Part shown: positions 26,360 to 37,139 of the stretch, one piece after another
Layout: each line of letters opens with the position of its first letter
How positions within the stretch are numbered: position 1 is the first letter of the stretch
Source: an uncultured Chloroflexales bacterium
GTDB taxonomy: Bacteria > Chloroflexota > Chloroflexia > Chloroflexales > Chloroflexaceae
NCBI GenBank assembly: GCA_937918935.1
Contig: CAKZSI010000030.1
Location: forward strand, 148,878 to 212,877
Reading direction: 5' to 3'
Length of the DNA stretch: 64,000 nt
Translations under genes and position numbers: made by a program
The notes under the pieces: generated by a model
Database searches by the model: none
The model's input: only the letters and a program-made list of their open reading frames with translations
What the model was told of the DNA's origin: nothing

Positions 26360-28048
26360 TCAGGGGCGGAAGATCTTCACCCGTCGGTTGGCATCTTCGC
26401 CGCGACTCTCTGAACGGAGATTGTAGCGATCGGCCATTTGATGCTGCAACTTGCGAATGTAACTGCTCCGTGGCGCTAACTCGACCACGGTGCGTTCGCC
26501 ATTCATAAGCTGGTGGATCGCCTCCTCGACTTCCAGCATAGCCTCCTCGACCACGCTACTATCATCGGCGTGGCGCAGCGACGGAAAGCTCGCGTCGGGG
26601 TCCACCTCGTGCAGATTGAAGACATGGGCGAGCTGGCGCTCCATCTGCGAGATGGTATTGTTACGCAGCACATACACCGGCACGCCCTGCTCTTCCGCCT
26701 GGCGCAGCCGCTGGGCACTCTGGCGATAGTAGTTCTTCAAGGTCATCACCAGGGTAGCGTCCTTCATATCCCGGACAATCACCGCCGGCACCCCCAGACG
26801 CTCGATGGCCGTCTCCAGGCGATTGCGGCTCACCCCGAAGGGAAAGATGCGCTGCATGGTCTGTCCGGCGGTGGCCCCGCCGTTGCCGCTGCTCGCCACA
26901 CTGCGTTCGCGCACCCGCGGCCCCGAAACGCCCATCACCTCCCCCGGACCGCCCCGCGCCCCACCCCGCGCGCCAGGACGGCCGCCCTCGCGACCGTAGC
27001 CTCGCCGGCCCACCGCCGGGAGTTCGCTCACCTCGCGGTGCACCGGCTGGCTGTGGATCACGCCGTCGGCGTCGCGCCAGCGTTCCTCTGCCGGCGGATC
27101 CTCGCCGCGGAGAATGGCGTCCACCGCCACGGCCACGTCCTGGTAGACCGTCACCCGGTCCCAATTCTGGATCTCCACCAGCACATCGAAGGTGGGCGGG
27201 GCCTTGCGCTCCAGCACCGTCTTCTGGGTGCCCCGGCGGCGCGCCTCTTCGTCGCCCAGGGTCACCGCCTGAATGCCGCCGACCAGGTCGGACAGGGTGG
27301 GGTTGATCATCAGGTTGTCGAGGGTATTGCCATGGGCCGTGCCGACCAGTTGCACGCCTCGCTCGGCGATCGTGCGCGCGGCCATGGCTTCCAGTTCGGT
27401 GCCGATCTCGTCAATGACGATCACCTCGGGCATATGGTTTTCCACTGCCTCGATCATCACCGCGTGCTGCTCCGCCGGACGCGGCACCTGCATCCGCCGC
27501 GCCCGCCCGATGCCGGGGTGTGGAATGTCGCCATCGCCGGCAATCTCATTCGAGGTGTCCACGATCACCACCCGCTTGCGCAACTCCTCGGCCAGCACCC
27601 GGGCCGTCTCGCGGAGCAGGGTGGTTTTGCCCGTGCCCGGCTTGCCCAGCAGCAGGATGCTCTTCCCGGTCTCCACCAGGTCGCGGATAATTGTGACCGT
27701 GCCGAAGACCGCGCGGCCCACCCGGCAGGTCAACCCGATGACCTGGCCGCGGCGGTTGCGGATCGCTGAGATGCGGTGCAGAGTGCGGGGGATGCCGGCG
27801 CGGTTGTCTTCGCCAAACTCGCCGATCCGGGCGATAACGTAGTTAATATCCTCCTGGCTCACCTCCCGATCGCTGAGGAAGCGTTCCCGTCCCCGGTAGC
27901 GCGCTTCGGGCAGGCGCCCGAGATCCATCACAACTTCCAGCAGATCGGTGGCATCATCATCGGCGTCGGTGATCGCCTGGGTAATATGCGGTGGGAGCGC
28001 TGAGAGCAGCAACTGGATATCAGTGGTGACTTCCTGTCGGTCTGACAT
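26360..28048 (-). CDS. AAA ATPase with C-terminal R3H nucleic-acid-binding domain
   Basis: 562 residues. The ATPase core is like SpoIIIAA/secretion ATPases: Walker [10 protein letters not shown] (135-143), Walker [13 protein letters not shown] about 208-219, then [11 protein letters not shown]. An RG-rich low-complexity linker follows about 345-370 ([14 protein letters not shown]). A further domain (about 395-480) leads to the C-terminal R3H domain, with [16 protein letters not shown] at about 530-545. Homologues in cyanobacteria and plastids are annotated as Ycf45-type R3H proteins. A role in RNA or single-stranded DNA handling is inference. The downstream GNAT gene overlaps its start by 29 bases. 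Confidence 0.85.
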   Translation of the reverse strand: MSDRQEVTTDIQLLLSALPPHITQAITDADDDATDLLEVVMDLGRLPEARYRGRERFLSDREVSQEDINYVIARIGEFGEDNRAGIPRTLHRISAIRNRRGQVIGLTCRVGRAVFGTVTIIRDLVETGKSILLLGKPGTGKTTLLRETARVLAEELRKRVVIVDTSNEIAGDGDIPHPGIGRARRMQVPRPAEQHAVMIEAVENHMPEVIVIDEIGTELEAMAARTIAERGVQLVGTAHGNTLDNLMINPTLSDLVGGIQAVTLGDEEARRRGTQKTVLERKAPPTFDVLVEIQNWDRVTVYQDVAVAVDAILRGEDPPAEERWRDADGVIHSQPVHREVSELPAVGRRGYGREGGRPGARGGARGGPGEVMGVSGPRVRERSVASSGNGGATAGQTMQRIFPFGVSRNRLETAIERLGVPAVIVRDMKDATLVMTLKNYYRQSAQRLRQAEEQGVPVYVLRNNTISQMERQLAHVFNLHEVDPDASFPSLRHADDSSVVEEAMLEVEEAIHQLMNGERTVVELAPRSSYIRKLQHQMADRYNLRSESRGEDANRRVKIFRP

Positions 28049-29045
28049 ATGATTGTGGGTCCTCTCTCGGCGTGGAGATGCGGGGCGCGGGCACCCGGGG
28101 CTCCAGGCCGGGCTCGAGCGCGGGCACGAGCAACGAGCGGCGCGCCGGCACGACGGTGTTCTTCACCAGCAGCGCCTGTTCGCCGATAGGTTGAAAGCCC
28201 AGGTCTTGCGCATAGGCCAGGAACTCTCCCTGGTACTCGCGTAGCATCAGGTACGCCGGGCGCGTGTCGTTGAGTTGCGCCAATCCGAAGCGCAGCACAT
28301 CCACCGCGCCATCGCGCGCATCGGGACGGATCAAGAGATTGAATACGTGACCGGATGGACCGCTCGAGCAGTGCAAATAGGCCACCAGGTCGTCATCGGG
28401 GCCCAGCACCCATGCGACACGACGCAGGCCCATCCAGTGCTGCGTGAGCGGGAGGGCCCAGTAGCGTGCGTTCCGCACCTCCGCCTGCTGCACCGGATGC
28501 GGCGTTGTCGCCCCGTACAGCTTATGCACCGCCCAGTGGTCACGTCGCCCCTGGATGCGCATCGGCGCCAGCGTCGTGCCCTGATCCCAGTCGGGACCGG
28601 AAAGGTGCAGGATGGTGTTATGGCTGTAGGTCTGGAAGCCCAGTTGCCGGAAGATCTCACGCACTTCGTTGTGCCCTTCCGGCACCGCCGCGTACAGTCG
28701 CTGCACGTGGTGGTAGCCGGCATTCTCCACCAGGCGCGCCAGCAACTGGAACCAGACTTCCCGATCACTGGGGTGCCGGACCGCCTGTCCTCCCAGTGAA
28801 GCGATGTACACGATATCCTGCTCAGGACGGCCACTGCGCCCCTGAGCCTGGACCACTGCGACGCTGCCCTGATCGTGGTAGACCAGGGTTGACCTATCGC
28901 GGCCGTTGCCCCGCAGCAGGCAGTGCAACGCGAACCATGCCGGCCGGTGGGTCTGCGCCAGCAGCGCATCGGTGTAGAGCAGCAGATGGCTGCGCGGCTT
29001 CCGTCGCAGCGACCAGAGATCGGCGGGCGCGACTGAGCGAATCAT
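28020..29045 (-). CDS. GNAT-like acetyltransferase family protein
   Basis: 341 residues with two weak GNAT-like halves. The first includes [42 protein letters not shown], the usual GNAT helix 4 to strand 6 passage; the second ends [31 protein letters not shown], the same passage again. The acetyl-CoA loop Q/RxxGxG/A is not well formed in either half, so enzymatic activity is uncertain. The first ATG of the conserved part is 29045. The gene is transcribed just before the R3H ATPase and overlaps it, so the two proteins probably work together. Confidence 0.65.
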   Translation of the reverse strand: MIRSVAPADLWSLRRKPRSHLLLYTDALLAQTHRPAWFALHCLLRGNGRDRSTLVYHDQGSVAVVQAQGRSGRPEQDIVYIASLGGQAVRHPSDREVWFQLLARLVENAGYHHVQRLYAAVPEGHNEVREIFRQLGFQTYSHNTILHLSGPDWDQGTTLAPMRIQGRRDHWAVHKLYGATTPHPVQQAEVRNARYWALPLTQHWMGLRRVAWVLGPDDDLVAYLHCSSGPSGHVFNLLIRPDARDGAVDVLRFGLAQLNDTRPAYLMLREYQGEFLAYAQDLGFQPIGEQALLVKNTVVPARRSLLVPALEPGLEPRVPAPRISTPREDPQSYVRPTGSHH

Positions 29046-29180
29046 ACGTGATGATGTTCCGTTACAGCATTCACGCTGCTTCCGGCAAGTTCTCGAACGG
29101 AGGGTCAGGGAGGGCCTCACCCGCCTCCCGCCTGAGGAGAGGGTCGGAGAAGCCCACACCCGCTCAGAACCACGTAGGTC

Positions 29181-29753
29181 CTACAATTCTAGAAAATAGC
29201 GATGCATCCGATCATCGTCGGTCAGTTCTGGATGAAAGGTTGTCGCCAGCAAGCGACCCTGCCGCGCGGCGACAATCGCGCCATCGGGCAACCTGGCAAG
29301 GACCTCCACCTCCCGGCCAACCGCTTCGATCAGCGGGGCGCGGATGAACACCCCCGGCAGCGGAGGCGTTCCCAGGACCGGCACGACCAGGGGGGTTTCA
29401 AAGCTCTCCAACTGGCTGCCGTAGGCATTGCGCCGTACGGTCATCTCCATAATGCCGATGGTCGGCTGGCCGCCCTGTTTGGCGTCCAGCACCTCCGCGG
29501 CCAGCAGAATGGCTCCCGCGCAGGTGCCCCAGACTGCCAGATCACGGCCCGCCCGAGCGCGGATCGGCTCCAACAACTGGTAGCGATACAAGAGCCGCCC
29601 GATCGTCGTACTCTCCCCTCCGGGAATGATCAGACGATCAATGGCGGCCAGGTGTTGCGGCAACCGCACCTCCACGGGCGCGACGCCGATGCGCTTGAGC
29701 ACTTCCAGGTGCTCGCGAACATCGCCCTGCAGGGCCAGTACGCCAACTGTCAT
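29181..29753 (-). CDS. pdxT: Pyridoxal 5'-phosphate synthase glutaminase subunit PdxT
   Basis: 190 residues, the class I glutamine amidotransferase that passes ammonia to PdxS. The opening [14 protein letters not shown], the oxyanion strand [12 protein letters not shown] (41-52), nucleophile Cys78 in WGTCAG, and the His174/Glu176 pair in FHPELT complete the triad. It follows pdxS on the same strand by 67 bases, consistent with an operon. Confidence 0.97.
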   Translation of the reverse strand: MTVGVLALQGDVREHLEVLKRIGVAPVEVRLPQHLAAIDRLIIPGGESTTIGRLLYRYQLLEPIRARAGRDLAVWGTCAGAILLAAEVLDAKQGGQPTIGIMEMTVRRNAYGSQLESFETPLVVPVLGTPPLPGVFIRAPLIEAVGREVEVLARLPDGAIVAARQGRLLATTFHPELTDDDRMHRYFLEL

Positions 29754-29820
29754 AGAACACTCAGGGGAGCGGAGCGCGCCTTACCGGCGTCCGGCGCCGC
29801 TGAGGCGCTCTCGTCCCGCT

Positions 29821-30702
<882 letters not shown>

Positions 30703-31015
30703 ACCTAACCACCTCGCTACTGCGCGATCGTAGAGGGAAAGATCGCTGTAGACAACCAGACGCGCAAGCATGTACAGCGCGTAATTATATTCTACCATAG
30801 CCCCTGAGGCCCGGCAATCCGCGCCTCCGCGCCAGCAGGGCGCGTGCAAATGGGGTAAGCTCCAGACTCCGCCGTAGGAGACGGATTTGCATCGGCCCTG
30901 TACCGTAGTCGCCCCCACGTCTTATGGTATACTGCAAACGATTGTAAGAACCCGGTTGCGCTGCATGGACAGCAGTTCTAAACCTTGTCAACGCGCTCAA
31001 CTTTAAGGAGGAGCG
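30703..31015. promoter_or_regulatory. Divergent promoter region for pdxS and the acidic protein gene
   Basis: Minus-strand TATAAT at 30784-30789 points to pdxS but has no clear -35. Plus-strand TGGTATACT (30925-30933), an extended -10, points to the gene at 31016 with an expected leader of about 75 bases. AAGGAGGAG precedes that ATG. Nothing else is recognisable in these 313 bases. Confidence 0.45.
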
Positions 31016-31639
31016 ATGAGCGACTATGAGCAACCTACCGAGCTTGACTTCGCCGTCGGCTCGTTAATTACGGTGCGCCCCGATGAGGATCGCGCCGCAT
31101 ATGAAGAAGAGTATGAGTCTGTCTCCGCCGTGCAGGACCAGTTGCGCGACGAGGGCATTGATATTGACCTGCTCAACCAGCCTGGCACCCAGGTCTGGGA
31201 GGGCGGTCTTGAGAATATGGGCGCACTCTACCAGTTGTCGCGCCTGGCCGCACACCTCGAACGCGGTGATGATGTCGCCGAGGTGCTCGAAGATGGCCCG
31301 GTGATCTACGAGGAGCTTGATCGCGCCGTGACCGATGTCTGGGATGATCTGGCCCAGACACGTTTCAGTCACTTGATCAATCTGCAAGGCATTAACAGTT
31401 ACTATCTCCCTGTTGATTTCGAGCGCCCGGTCTGGCTGAATTTCGAGAACGAAGATGGTGAGGAAGACAGCGCCTTCTTTGGCTCGTCCTACCGCTTGCA
31501 GGCTGAACTGGCGGAGCTGGCGCCGATGCTCGCGAAGGCCGGCGTCAAGCCCAATACCGACGCCTTTCGCTGTCTGGAACTGCTGCGCACCGCCGCCGAA
31601 ACCAGCATTCAGCATGGTCTGCCGGTGATTGTCTGGTAA
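31016..31639 (+). CDS. Acidic protein of unknown function
   Basis: 207 residues, strongly acidic through the first 120 (many Asp/Glu; for example DEDRAAYEEEYE). It has no signal peptide, membrane segment or motif that I recognise. The central LINLQGINSYYLPVDFERPVWL and the closing helix-rich part suggest a compact alpha/beta fold. ATG 31016 has AAGGAGGAG in front and an extended -10 about 80 bases upstream. miaB starts 13 bases after its stop, so the two are probably co-transcribed. Confidence 0.7.
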   Translation: MSDYEQPTELDFAVGSLITVRPDEDRAAYEEEYESVSAVQDQLRDEGIDIDLLNQPGTQVWEGGLENMGALYQLSRLAAHLERGDDVAEVLEDGPVIYEELDRAVTDVWDDLAQTRFSHLINLQGINSYYLPVDFERPVWLNFENEDGEEDSAFFGSSYRLQAELAELAPMLAKAGVKPNTDAFRCLELLRTAAETSIQHGLPVIVW

Positions 31640-31652
31640 CGATTCAGAAGCA

Positions 31653-33017
31653 ATGCAGGATATTCTCTTTGTTGATGCCCCGGCCCTCTCCACCCCCCCC
31701 GACCGCGACGCGACGCCCCGCTCGCGGCGCTATTATGTGTGGACGGTGGGCTGCCAGATGAACGTCTCTGACTCTGAGCGCCTGGAGGCCGCGCTGCAGG
31801 CCGTTGGCTACAGCCCCGCCCCGCGCCCCGAAGAGGCCAGCTTTATCGTGCTCAATTCGTGCAGCGTGCGCGAGAGCGCCGAGGAGCGCATTCTTGGCAA
31901 GCTCGGCGAACTGGTGCGCGTGAAACGCGAGTGGCCCGATACCCGCGTGGTGCTCTGGGGCTGTATGGTCGGCCCTAATAATCGCTCGATCTTCGAGCAG
32001 CGCCTACCCATGGTTGACCACTTCGTCTCACCCTCGGCGGTGGATGAGGTGGTCGCCCTGGCCCCCAATCCGATCTATACGCTCGACGAACCGGCTCTGC
32101 CCGTGGCCTCCTGGGCCCATCCGCCTGTCTCGGTGCACGTGCCCATCCAGTACGGCTGCAATATGACCTGCGCCTACTGCGTCATTCCCCTGCGCCGGGG
32201 CCGCGAACGCTCCCGCCCCCTCGAAGAGATCGTTGAGGAGTGCGCCCGCATCGTCGCCCGCGGCGCTCGCGAGATTACGCTCCTGGGTCAGATCGTTGAC
32301 TCCTGGGGCCACGATTTGCCCGGCCGTCCCCAACTGGCCGATCTGCTCGAGGCCGTCCACGCCATCCCGGGCCTCCAGCGCCTCCGCTTCCTTACCTCCC
32401 ACCCGGCCTGGATGACCGACCGCCTGATCGCCACCGTCGCCCGGCTGCCCCGCTGCATGCCCGACATCAACCTGCCGGTGCAGGCCGGCTCCGATCGGGT
32501 GCTGAAGCTGATGCGCCGCGGCTATACCGTGGCTCGCTACCGCGCCCTCATCGGCAACATCCGCGCGGCGATCCCCCACGTCTCCCTGACCACCGATATT
32601 ATCGTCGGCCATCCCGGCGAAACCCGCGCCGACTTTGAGGCGACCCTGGCCCTCTGCGATGAGATCCGCTTCGATAAGGTGCATATCGCCGCCTTCTCGG
32701 CCCGCCCCGGCACCCTCGCCGCCGAACAGGAGCAGGACCCGGCGCTGGCCGTGCCCGAGGAGGAAAAAGAGAGCCGCCGCCGCGAACTTGAGCACCTCCA
32801 GGAACGCATCGCCACCGAACGCAATGCCCATTTCCTCGGCCAGACAGTTGAAGTGCTCGTGGAGGGCGAGAGTAAAGGCAAGTGGCGCGGACGCAGCCCG
32901 AACAACAAACTGGTGTTCTTCAGCCATCCAGAGGATCTGACTGGCCGCCTCGTGCCCGTCCGCGTGACCCGCACCGGCCCCTGGGCCCTCCAGGGAGAAG
33001 CCGCTGACCCGCAGTGA
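31653..33017 (+). CDS. miaB: tRNA-2-methylthio-N6-dimethylallyladenosine synthase MiaB
   Basis: 454-residue radical-SAM methylthiotransferase acting on A37 of tRNAs that read UNN codons. N-terminal UPF0004 domain with Cys34 (VGCQMN), Cys70 and Cys104 for the auxiliary 4Fe-4S cluster; radical-SAM motif CNMTCAYC with Cys169, Cys173 and Cys176; C-terminal TRAM domain ending in VPVRVTRTGPWALQGE. The NVSDSE following GCQMN matches MiaB better than MtaB or RimO. A TTG upstream at 31629 overlaps the previous gene; ATG 31653 is preferred though its Shine-Dalgarno site is weak. Confidence 0.92.
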   Translation: MQDILFVDAPALSTPPDRDATPRSRRYYVWTVGCQMNVSDSERLEAALQAVGYSPAPRPEEASFIVLNSCSVRESAEERILGKLGELVRVKREWPDTRVVLWGCMVGPNNRSIFEQRLPMVDHFVSPSAVDEVVALAPNPIYTLDEPALPVASWAHPPVSVHVPIQYGCNMTCAYCVIPLRRGRERSRPLEEIVEECARIVARGAREITLLGQIVDSWGHDLPGRPQLADLLEAVHAIPGLQRLRFLTSHPAWMTDRLIATVARLPRCMPDINLPVQAGSDRVLKLMRRGYTVARYRALIGNIRAAIPHVSLTTDIIVGHPGETRADFEATLALCDEIRFDKVHIAAFSARPGTLAAEQEQDPALAVPEEEKESRRRELEHLQERIATERNAHFLGQTVEVLVEGESKGKWRGRSPNNKLVFFSHPEDLTGRLVPVRVTRTGPWALQGEAADPQ

Positions 33018-33135
33018 TCGCCCCAGCGAAGGTCCCGGCGGTCCGTTTCGGCGTCAGCCTGCTACCTGGCCGCGTCCATATGCGCCGCACCCGATCCGCA
33101 AGCTAAAATCTGCAATCTGCATAGGAGCATTGACC

Positions 33136-33978
33136 TTGGCAAAGCAAGACGAAAAGCAGCGTATTCGCCGCAAGTTGCAGGAAAAGGCCATTGAACTCGC
33201 GGCAATGAACCGCTGGGAGGAGGCGGTCGAGATCAATCGCCAGATCCTGAGCCTGGGCGAAGATCCCGACACCTACAACCGCCTCGGTAAGGGCCTCATG
33301 GAGCTCGGCCGCTACGCCGAGGCCCACGATGCCTACCAGCACACCCTGCGCCTCAATCCGACCAATGGCATCGCGCGCAAGAACCTCGCCCGCCTCGATG
33401 CACTCATCGCCCGCGGGATCGAGACCGGCCTGGCCAACCGGCAACCGCGCCAGCAGGTTGATATGCGCATGTTTATTACCGAGACCGGGCGCACCGCGAT
33501 TACGACCCTGATCGATGTGCCGCGCAGCCCCGCAGTTGAGGCCCTGGTGACCGGTGAGAAGATGGACTTCCACGTCGAAGGGAAGAGCGTCTATGTCATT
33601 GATGCCGATGGCAACGTCATTGGCCGCCTGGAGCCGAAACTTGGCCAGCGCCTGGCCGAGTTGATCAACGGCGGTAACCGCTACCTCGCTGCGATTGCGC
33701 AGAGCGATCCGCGCACCGTGCGCCTGCTCATCCGCGAGACCTACCAGGATCCCAGCCAGCGCAACCGGATCTCCTTCCCCGGCAAACTCGGCGAGGGCGC
33801 AGCCTATGTCTCCAGCCTGCGCTACGAAGAATACGAGGACCTGCTCGAAGAGGAAGAGACAGCCGAGGAAGCCGAAGCCCTCGAAGAGGAGTTCGCGGGC
33901 GGCGAGGAAGAGGAAGAACTTGGTCTCGAAGAGATCGACCAGGATATGGGCGACGAAGACGAGAGCATGGAGGAGTGA
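33136..33978 (+). CDS. TPR protein with acidic C-terminal tail
   Basis: 280 residues. Residues about 10-95 form two or three TPR-like helix pairs (RWEEAVEINRQILSLGEDPDTYNRLGKGLMELGRYAEAHDAYQHTLRLNP). A beta-rich middle segment (about 130-230) of unknown fold follows, with YVIDADGNVIGRLEPKLGQRL. The last 60 residues are almost all Glu/Asp. TTG 33136 is chosen because AGGAG sits eight bases before it; TTG 33130 would be only two bases from that site. The acidic tail resembles that of transcription- or ribosome-linked proteins, but no function can be assigned. Confidence 0.7.
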   Translation: MAKQDEKQRIRRKLQEKAIELAAMNRWEEAVEINRQILSLGEDPDTYNRLGKGLMELGRYAEAHDAYQHTLRLNPTNGIARKNLARLDALIARGIETGLANRQPRQQVDMRMFITETGRTAITTLIDVPRSPAVEALVTGEKMDFHVEGKSVYVIDADGNVIGRLEPKLGQRLAELINGGNRYLAAIAQSDPRTVRLLIRETYQDPSQRNRISFPGKLGEGAAYVSSLRYEEYEDLLEEEETAEEAEALEEEFAGGEEEEELGLEEIDQDMGDEDESMEE

Positions 33979-34031
33979 TGCTCTGAGGTTACAGCGACGT
34001 TTCTCTAGTGCTGAATAGCCCCGGCGTACTA

Positions 34032-34060
34032 TTGAAGCCCGCGATACGGCGGGCTATACT
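34032..34060 (+). promoter_or_regulatory. Promoter of the AAA ATPase-CpaF unit with a palindromic spacer
   Basis: TTGAAG (34032-34037), a 17-base spacer, TATACT (34055-34060). The spacer contains the inverted repeat GCCCGC-GATACG-GCGGGC, so a regulator site could sit between the boxes; the hairpin could also end the TPR-gene transcript. The expected leader is about 40 bases and ends in AAGGAGG. Confidence 0.55.
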
Positions 34061-34106
34061 ACATAAGAGTGTGCCGTAGTGTGCCTGAACTGCTCAAGGA
34101 GGTTCG

Positions 34107-35492
34107 ATGTCGTTCCGGCTGCACGAGGTCTCCACCACTGCATCATCCACATCCGTCCCTCCCCAAACTGATCCGCAGATGCCTGCCATTCCCCCGCAGC
34201 CCTCCTCGATTGCCGAGACAGGGCTGACCATGGGCTTTCTTACCGATCTGGTGTTGAAGATTATCTATTTCACCGGCGCTATTACTGGCCAGCGCCTTGA
34301 AGAAACCACCAGGCTCCCCTTTCTCGGCGTGATCGACAAGGTGCTCGAGTTTCTGAAACTTGAAGAGTACGTTGATATCATCGGCGCCGAGGGCGGCTTC
34401 AGCGAGCGCTCCTTCCAGTACATCATCACCACCAAGGGGCGCGTCAAGGTCCACGAGGTGCTCGACCGCAACCAGTACGCCGGTCCGGCCCCCGTGCCCC
34501 TGAGCCAGTACGTTGAGATGGTCAATCGCCAGCAGATCGGCAATATGGTCATCGATCAGGCAACCATTCGCAAAGCGTTTGAGCACCTGGTCGTCAGTGA
34601 GCGCATGCTGGATAGGCTCGGCCCTGCCGCCAATTCAGCCCGTTCGCTCTTCCTCTACGGCCCCCCCGGCAACGGGAAAACAACCTATGCCGAGGGCATC
34701 GCCAATATGCTCGGTGGATATGTGCTCATCCCCTACAGCGTGGAGGTGGACGGCCAGATTATCAAAGTGTTCGATCCCCTGAACCACCAGGTCGTCCAGC
34801 AAAATGAGGTTGGGCACGCCGAACCCGCCGCACCCTTCGGTTCACCGCTGGCCCAGGCTACGCCCACCTACTTCCCCGATGCTCGCTGGCTTGTCTGCAA
34901 GCGCCCGCGGGTGATGGTCGGCGGTGAGTTGATCCTCGAACAACTCGAACTGATCTTTGACCCGGTGAGCAAAGTCTATGAGGCGCCATTCCAGATGAAG
35001 GCCAACGGCGGCCTGTTCTTGATCGACGACTTCGGGCGCCAGAAGTGCCGGCCCCAGGATTTGCTCAATCGCTGGATCGTGCCTCTTGAGAAAAAGGTGG
35101 ATTTCCTGGCTCTGCAAACTGGCAAAAAGTTGCAGGTCCCCTTCGATGTGCTGATCGTCTTTTCGACCAATCTCAATCCCAAGGATCTGGTGGACGACGC
35201 CTTCCTCCGACGCATTCGCCACAAGATCGAGGTGGGCAATCCCTCGCCCGCCGAGTTTCGCGCTATCTTTCAACTGGTTTGCAAAGCCAAAAAGATCCCG
35301 TACAGCGATGAGGGCCTGCGCCATCTGCTGCAAGAACATTATATGAAGGTTGGGCGCGAGTTGCGCGCCTGCCATCCGCGGGATATCTGCGATCAGATCC
35401 TCGACGAGGCCAAGTACCGCAACATCCCTCCCTCGATGAGCCGGGAGTTGATCGATCGCGCCTGCGAAGCCTATTTCGTCAAACTTGGATAG
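34107..35492 (+). CDS. AAA+ ATPase of unknown function, paired with CpaF
   Basis: 461 residues. An N-terminal Pro/Ser-rich tail (1-35) leads to a helical, winged-helix-like region (about 45-150) and an AAA+ module: Walker A GPPGNGKTT (185-193), Walker B GLFLIDDFG (302-310), sensor 1 VFSTNL and an arginine-finger region DDAFLRRIRHK. The motifs look intact. The protein resembles ATPases found beside type IV/Tad-type pilus genes in Chloroflexi, but I cannot name a characterised homologue. It has its own promoter and is followed 88 bases later by the CpaF gene, so a role in remodelling that secretion machine is likely. Confidence 0.75.
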   Translation: MSFRLHEVSTTASSTSVPPQTDPQMPAIPPQPSSIAETGLTMGFLTDLVLKIIYFTGAITGQRLEETTRLPFLGVIDKVLEFLKLEEYVDIIGAEGGFSERSFQYIITTKGRVKVHEVLDRNQYAGPAPVPLSQYVEMVNRQQIGNMVIDQATIRKAFEHLVVSERMLDRLGPAANSARSLFLYGPPGNGKTTYAEGIANMLGGYVLIPYSVEVDGQIIKVFDPLNHQVVQQNEVGHAEPAAPFGSPLAQATPTYFPDARWLVCKRPRVMVGGELILEQLELIFDPVSKVYEAPFQMKANGGLFLIDDFGRQKCRPQDLLNRWIVPLEKKVDFLALQTGKKLQVPFDVLIVFSTNLNPKDLVDDAFLRRIRHKIEVGNPSPAEFRAIFQLVCKAKKIPYSDEGLRHLLQEHYMKVGRELRACHPRDICDQILDEAKYRNIPPSMSRELIDRACEAYFVKLG

Positions 35493-35580
35493 CGCGGACA
35501 CCGATTCGTAATGCGTTGGGCGTATCCTGAAGACAGGATGCATGACGCCCCGGCCCGTCCGGGATCATCGGAGGAGTTGT

Positions 35581-37050
35581 ATGTCGTTGCTCAAACGTCT
35601 TGGTAGCACCCCGCCACCGTCCGAGCCTGCCGCTCCGGCGGTGACGGCCGTTACACCCCTGCCCCCTCCCGACGCCACCCCCTCCTCCCCGCCTGGCAAC
35701 CTGCGCTCCGGCCCGGAGAGCCAGCCGCTCACCGGCGCCGGTGTAGAAAGCGCCGCCGAAACGGTGGATGAGCAGCGCCTGCTCGAGTTGTCCCTCTGGA
35801 TCGTGGACCGCATCCAGGCTTCCCTGGGGAGCCAGAACGAACTTAAACGCACCCCGGAAACCGAGCGCATGCTCCAGGAACGCTTCGCCCGCGTCTACCA
35901 GCAAGCCGGGACGAGCCTGAATCCAGAACAGATCAAGCGCCTGTTTACGATGGTCTGCGATGAACTGATGGGCTTCGGGCCGATCCAGCCGCTGCTCAAC
36001 GACGATACGATCTCCGAAGTGATGGTCAACGGACCGTACCGGGTGTACATCGAGCAGAAGGGCAAGCTGAAGCTTTCGCCGGTGCGCTTCGCCAATGACG
36101 AGCACGTGCTCAAGGTTATCGACCGCATCATTCGCCCCCTGGGCCGGCGCATCGACCGCAAATGGCCCATGGTTGACGCACGCCTCCCCGATGGCTCTCG
36201 CGTGAATGCGGTTATTCCCCCGTGCGCTATTGATGGCTCGACCATCACCATCCGCAAGTTCTCGAAGAATAAACTCAAAGTTGATGACCTGATTCGCTTC
36301 GGCTCGCTGACGCCCGAGATGGCCGAGTTCTTGCGCGCCTGCGTCATTTCGCGCCTCAATATTGTGGTCTCGGGTGGCACCGGCTCTGGAAAAACCACCC
36401 TGCTCAACGTGCTCTCGAATTTCATCCCCGATGATGAGCGCATTGTTACCATCGAGGATAGCGCCGAGTTGCAACTGGCCCAGGAGCACGTGGTGCGCCT
36501 GGAGTCGCGCCCACCTGAAGTGGACGGCACCGGTCGCGTGACCATTCGCGACCTGGTGATCAACTCGCTGCGCATGCGCCCCGAGCGGATTGTCATCGGT
36601 GAGTGCCGCGGCGGTGAAACCCTCGATATGCTCCAGGCTATGAATACCGGCCACGATGGCTCGCTTACCACCCTCCACGCCAATACGCCCCGCGACGCCC
36701 TGGCACGTATGGAGACCATGGCCCTCATGGCCGGTATGGAGATGCCCCTCAAGGTCATCCGCGAACAGATCGCCTCGGCCATCGACCTGATCGTCCAGCA
36801 AACCCGCCTCGAAGATGGCCAGCGCAAGGTGGCCTATATCACCGAGGTCCAGGGGATGGAGGGTGACACGGTTGTACTTCAGGACATTTTCAAGCTTGAG
36901 ATCCTTGGTAAAACCCCTGAGGGCAAGATCCAGGCCGAACTACGCCCCACTGGCGTGCGCCCGCGTTTTACCCCGCGTCTGGAGTCCCACGGCTTCAAGC
37001 TTCCGCCAAACATCTTTGGCGCGCAGATCCCCGGCAAGAAGGCCCGGTGA
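35581..37050 (+). CDS. cpaF: CpaF/TadA-type secretion ATPase
   Basis: 489 residues of the GspE/PilT superfamily, CpaF branch, which powers Tad (Flp) pilus assembly. A long Pro/Thr/Ser-rich N-terminal tail (10-60) precedes the N-terminal domain (FGPIQPLLNDDTISEVMVNGP) and the ATPase: Walker A GGTGSGKTT (265-273), Asp box ERIVTIEDSAELQL, Walker B RPERIVIGECRGGE and His box TGHDGSLTTLHAN. ATG 35581 has GGAGGAG in front. No tadB, tadC, secretin or pilin gene follows; the next gene is a carotenoid desaturase after a terminator. The tad set must be elsewhere, or this pair serves another machine. Confidence 0.93.
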   Translation: MSLLKRLGSTPPPSEPAAPAVTAVTPLPPPDATPSSPPGNLRSGPESQPLTGAGVESAAETVDEQRLLELSLWIVDRIQASLGSQNELKRTPETERMLQERFARVYQQAGTSLNPEQIKRLFTMVCDELMGFGPIQPLLNDDTISEVMVNGPYRVYIEQKGKLKLSPVRFANDEHVLKVIDRIIRPLGRRIDRKWPMVDARLPDGSRVNAVIPPCAIDGSTITIRKFSKNKLKVDDLIRFGSLTPEMAEFLRACVISRLNIVVSGGTGSGKTTLLNVLSNFIPDDERIVTIEDSAELQLAQEHVVRLESRPPEVDGTGRVTIRDLVINSLRMRPERIVIGECRGGETLDMLQAMNTGHDGSLTTLHANTPRDALARMETMALMAGMEMPLKVIREQIASAIDLIVQQTRLEDGQRKVAYITEVQGMEGDTVVLQDIFKLEILGKTPEGKIQAELRPTGVRPRFTPRLESHGFKLPPNIFGAQIPGKKAR

Positions 37051-37080
37051 GCGCCTGAACGAGCCAGTTACCGGCACAGG

Positions 37081-37114
37081 GGGCGCGGAGATCGGCTGTT
37101 TGATCTCCGCGCCC
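37081..37114 (+). terminator. Terminator after cpaF
   Basis: GGGCGCGGAGATC (37081-37093) pairs perfectly with GATCTCCGCGCCC (37102-37114). GTTGTGTGTATTAG follows, only moderately T-rich. The hairpin lies 31 bases past the cpaF stop. Confidence 0.65.
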
Positions 37115-37139
37115 GTTGTGTGTATTAGTGTACAAACCT

